In this document: piece by piece, positions 62,384 through 64,000 of the stretch
Layout of the letters: every line of letters starts with the position of its first letter
Numbering within the stretch: the stretch's first letter is position 1
Source of the DNA: Candidatus Hydrogenosomobacter endosymbioticus
Lineage (GTDB): Bacteria > Pseudomonadota > Alphaproteobacteria > Holosporales > GW7
Length of the DNA stretch: 64,000 nt
NCBI RefSeq assembly: GCF_021654655.1
Contig: NZ_AP025225.1
Span: forward strand, 124,001 to 188,000
Direction: 5' to 3'
Notes under the pieces: model-generated
What the model was told of the DNA's origin: nothing
What the model saw: the letters and a program-made list of their open reading frames with translations, nothing else
Databases searched by the model: none
Program-made: the position numbers and the translations under genes

Positions 62384-63433
62384 TTATTGAGATATAGGCC
62401 TTTTGAACGGATGTCTACGCGAAGATGCAGTTCTTTTCCTTATGAGCTTTTTGTTTAAATTTTTGATTTTAGCATGCGCTCTTTTCGATTTTCCTTTGTG
62501 TTTAAATGGAGATATTGCGCAGAAATTTTCCGAGTTCTCTCGTTGTGCTGTCATGAATACTAATCCAGGCAAAATTCTTGGACTTTTATAAAACGTTTCG
62601 ACGAATGTTTGAACGTGCTTATCTCTGATTTGCGAAGTTTTTCCTCCTATGACAACAACAACAACAGGAATTTTTCCTCGAAGTGTTACTGTCGCAAGGT
62701 TGAAACCAGAAACAGCAATATATCCCGTTTTTCCAAACACCATTCCGGGAACCTTTCCAATAAGCTTATTAGTGTTTTTGAATATATTTTTTTTAAAGCA
62801 AAACGTTTTCCTCCTGAAATATTCAGAATAACTAGAAAACCTTCTCCAAAGGTTCGACGCCAGCACTGCCATATCTCGTGCGCTAGTTTTTTGAGATGCA
62901 TCTGGAAGGCCTGATGGATTTTTAAAAAAAGAGCAGGACATTCCAAGAGAAGCTGCTTTTGCATTCATCCTGTCAACAAATCGCTCAACAGATCCTGCAA
63001 GATTTTCTGCAATTACCACAGCTATGTCATTGGCCGATTTTACTGCTAGGCATGATATGCAGTCTCTGACACATATGAACTCTCCAACTTTGACTCCCGC
63101 CTTGGAAGGAGCTTGCGCGACCGCCCTGGCAGAAACCTTAAATTTCGTGAATAAAGAGACGTTGTTTCTTTGTATTTCTTCGAATAGAAGAATAAGAGTC
63201 ATCATTTTCGTAAGCGATGCAGGACAAACTCTGTCCCACCCATTCGCGCTACAAAAAATACGCTCTGACCTTGGATCCATTACAACTACGGCGAACCTTC
63301 TAGAAAACGATTCAGAACAGAAACATATCGCTAGTGATATGAAAAAGGTCCTATAGCTTGATAGTATGAGTTTTGCTGAGCGAAAGATGACTAATCTTGA
63401 ACTGGCAAGCGCCTTTATGTAACGCAAATCCAT
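62384..63433 (-). CDS. D-alanyl-D-alanine carboxypeptidase (S11 family)
   Basis: 349 residues from ATG 63433 (GTG 63439 is an alternative). Signal segment FFISLAICFCSESFS. The three penicillin-binding motifs are intact: CPASLTKMMT (SxxK), AVKSANDIAVV (SxN) and MVFGKTGYIAV (KTG). DacA/DacC-type enzymes trim the terminal D-alanine from murein stem peptides in the periplasm. The C-terminal 60 residues are a very basic Lys/Arg tail instead of the usual amphipathic PBP5 anchor domain. Confidence 0.93.
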   Translation of the reverse strand: MDLRYIKALASSRLVIFRSAKLILSSYRTFFISLAICFCSESFSRRFAVVVMDPRSERIFCSANGWDRVCPASLTKMMTLILLFEEIQRNNVSLFTKFKVSARAVAQAPSKAGVKVGEFICVRDCISCLAVKSANDIAVVIAENLAGSVERFVDRMNAKAASLGMSCSFFKNPSGLPDASQKTSARDMAVLASNLWRRFSSYSEYFRRKTFCFKKNIFKNTNKLIGKVPGMVFGKTGYIAVSGFNLATVTLRGKIPVVVVVIGGKTSQIRDKHVQTFVETFYKSPRILPGLVFMTAQRENSENFCAISPFKHKGKSKRAHAKIKNLNKKLIRKRTASSRRHPFKRPISQ

Positions 63434-63718
63434 AAACACCGGGCGAAAATACTAGAAACTGCTGAACTATATCATATATTTTTAGGAAACTTAATTGAAA
63501 TATATCTGCCTTATGCCAGAGTCAACGAGAGAAGTTGCTGCTCGTCGTATTATAGACTTTAGCCTGTTTTTTGTTTTATATATTCAAAGCAAAATTCAAT
63601 TTTGTACTTTTGATAGATATAGTTCTTCTCATAGATTTTTATTGACAACAATTTTTTAATCAAAAATCACTATTATCATGCATAAGAATTTTTATAATTG
63701 TTGATGTGGGTAAGGCAT

Positions 63719-64000
63719 ATGACTATTAATGGTGAGCATTTTTTGAGCGATGAAGAAATGGAAAAGTTTTACACTATTTTGCACAGCATGAGGGAAGAAG
63801 CCGAGCGTAAAATAGAAGTAACTTTGGATGAGATAAAAAATGAGTATTCTTATATGAAGAAAATCTATGATTTTTCAGCGGAAAAAATAACGCATGTCAG
63901 CCGCAGCGTGCTTCATCATGAGCAAGAATTACTTTATGAAATAAACTGCGCAATAGACAGGATAAAAGAGAACACATTCGGCTACTGCGAGGAGACAGGG
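63719..64000 (+). CDS. dksA: DksA/TraR family transcription factor (5' part)
   Basis: Reading from ATG 63719 (AAGG six bases upstream) gives at least 94 residues cut off by the window end. After the start MTINGEHFLSDEEMEKF there is a long charged coiled coil, then INCAIDRIKENTFGYCEETG, the entry to the DksA zinc finger. DksA reaches into the secondary channel of RNA polymerase and with ppGpp adjusts stable-RNA and amino-acid promoters. The 279-bp region upstream is AT-rich; no well-spaced promoter was found. Confidence 0.9.
   Translation, partial: MTINGEHFLSDEEMEKFYTILHSMREEAERKIEVTLDEIKNEYSYMKKIYDFSAEKITHVSRSVLHHEQELLYEINCAIDRIKENTFGYCEETG

Noticed and set aside
63642-63676. TTGACA ... TATTAT as dksA promoter
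   Set aside because: The hexamers are good, but the spacer is 23 bases, too long for sigma-70.

Overview
The window is a stretch of chromosome from a Gram-negative alphaproteobacterium with a moderately low GC content (judged by eye, not counted). The lineage signs are: a Ros/MucR-type regulator; an atpI-B-E-F'-F (F0) operon separated from the F1 genes; a three-gene transhydrogenase (pntAA-pntAB-pntB); an HdaA-like DnaA paralogue; and an elongator tRNA-Met of alphaproteobacterial type. Operons that are usually long are broken up: a rplE-to-adk piece of the spc cluster stands alone, pheT lacks pheS, ftsQ, lpxB and fabG are lone genes, tolQRA lacks tolB-pal, and a 5S rRNA gene has no 16S or 23S beside it. 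With several secreted or lysine-rich proteins of unknown family, this suggests a host-associated lineage (Holosporales- or Rickettsiales-like), but the sequence alone does not fix the taxon. TGA is used as a stop, so the standard bacterial code applies.

Layout. 1-3.2 kb (minus): mlaD (cut by the edge), prmC, mucR, rnhB. 3.3-9.8 kb (plus): a large MscS-type channel, a C-terminal processing protease, and two secreted proteins of unknown family. 10-14.6 kb: tRNA-His and ruvC (minus), tolQRA, tRNA-Val, a Bax-inhibitor-1 family protein and a small terminase-like protein. 14.7-21.1 kb: a CAT-anticodon tRNA (probably tRNA-Ile2), then rplE-rpsN-rpsH-rplF-rplR-rpsE-rpmD-rplO-secY-adk. 21.3-25 kb: thioredoxin, pgeF, lpxK and a secreted lysine/glutamate-rich protein. 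25.1-31 kb (minus): the pnt operon and pheT. 31.1-34.4 kb: rlmE and the F0 ATP synthase operon. 34.5-46.5 kb (minus): hdaA, lolA, a Slt-type transglycosylase, rpoD-dnaG, a three-gene glycan-modification cassette (wbqC, GNAT, PIG-L), tRNA-Leu, miaB. 46.6-51.2 kb: tRNA-Met, two tiny secreted twin-CX3C proteins, dnaE (minus), initiator tRNA. 51.2-58.3 kb: a giant alpha-2-macroglobulin without its thioester (minus), ftsQ (minus), 5S rRNA. 58.6-64 kb: lpxB, fabG (minus), a secreted protein with four 54-bp repeats, a D,D-carboxypeptidase (minus) and dksA (cut by the edge).

How the genes fit together. Envelope biology dominates: lipid A synthesis (lpxB, lpxK), outer-membrane lipid and lipoprotein traffic (mlaD, lolA), the Tol system, peptidoglycan remodelling and quality control (slt, dacC-type, pgeF, ftsQ) and a periplasmic macroglobulin. 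The cell therefore probably keeps an LPS outer membrane and a real murein wall. Energy coupling is represented by F0 and the transhydrogenase, and information processing by dnaE, dnaG, rpoD, ribosomal proteins and tRNA modification.

The most unusual items are the tandem twin-CX3C mini-proteins at 46.8-47.3 kb, a ribosomal protein L30 with a CxxCxxCxxxC N-terminal extension behind a near-perfect Shine-Dalgarno sequence, the 54-bp repeat surface protein, and the thioester-less macroglobulin. No insertion sequence, prophage or CRISPR array was seen.
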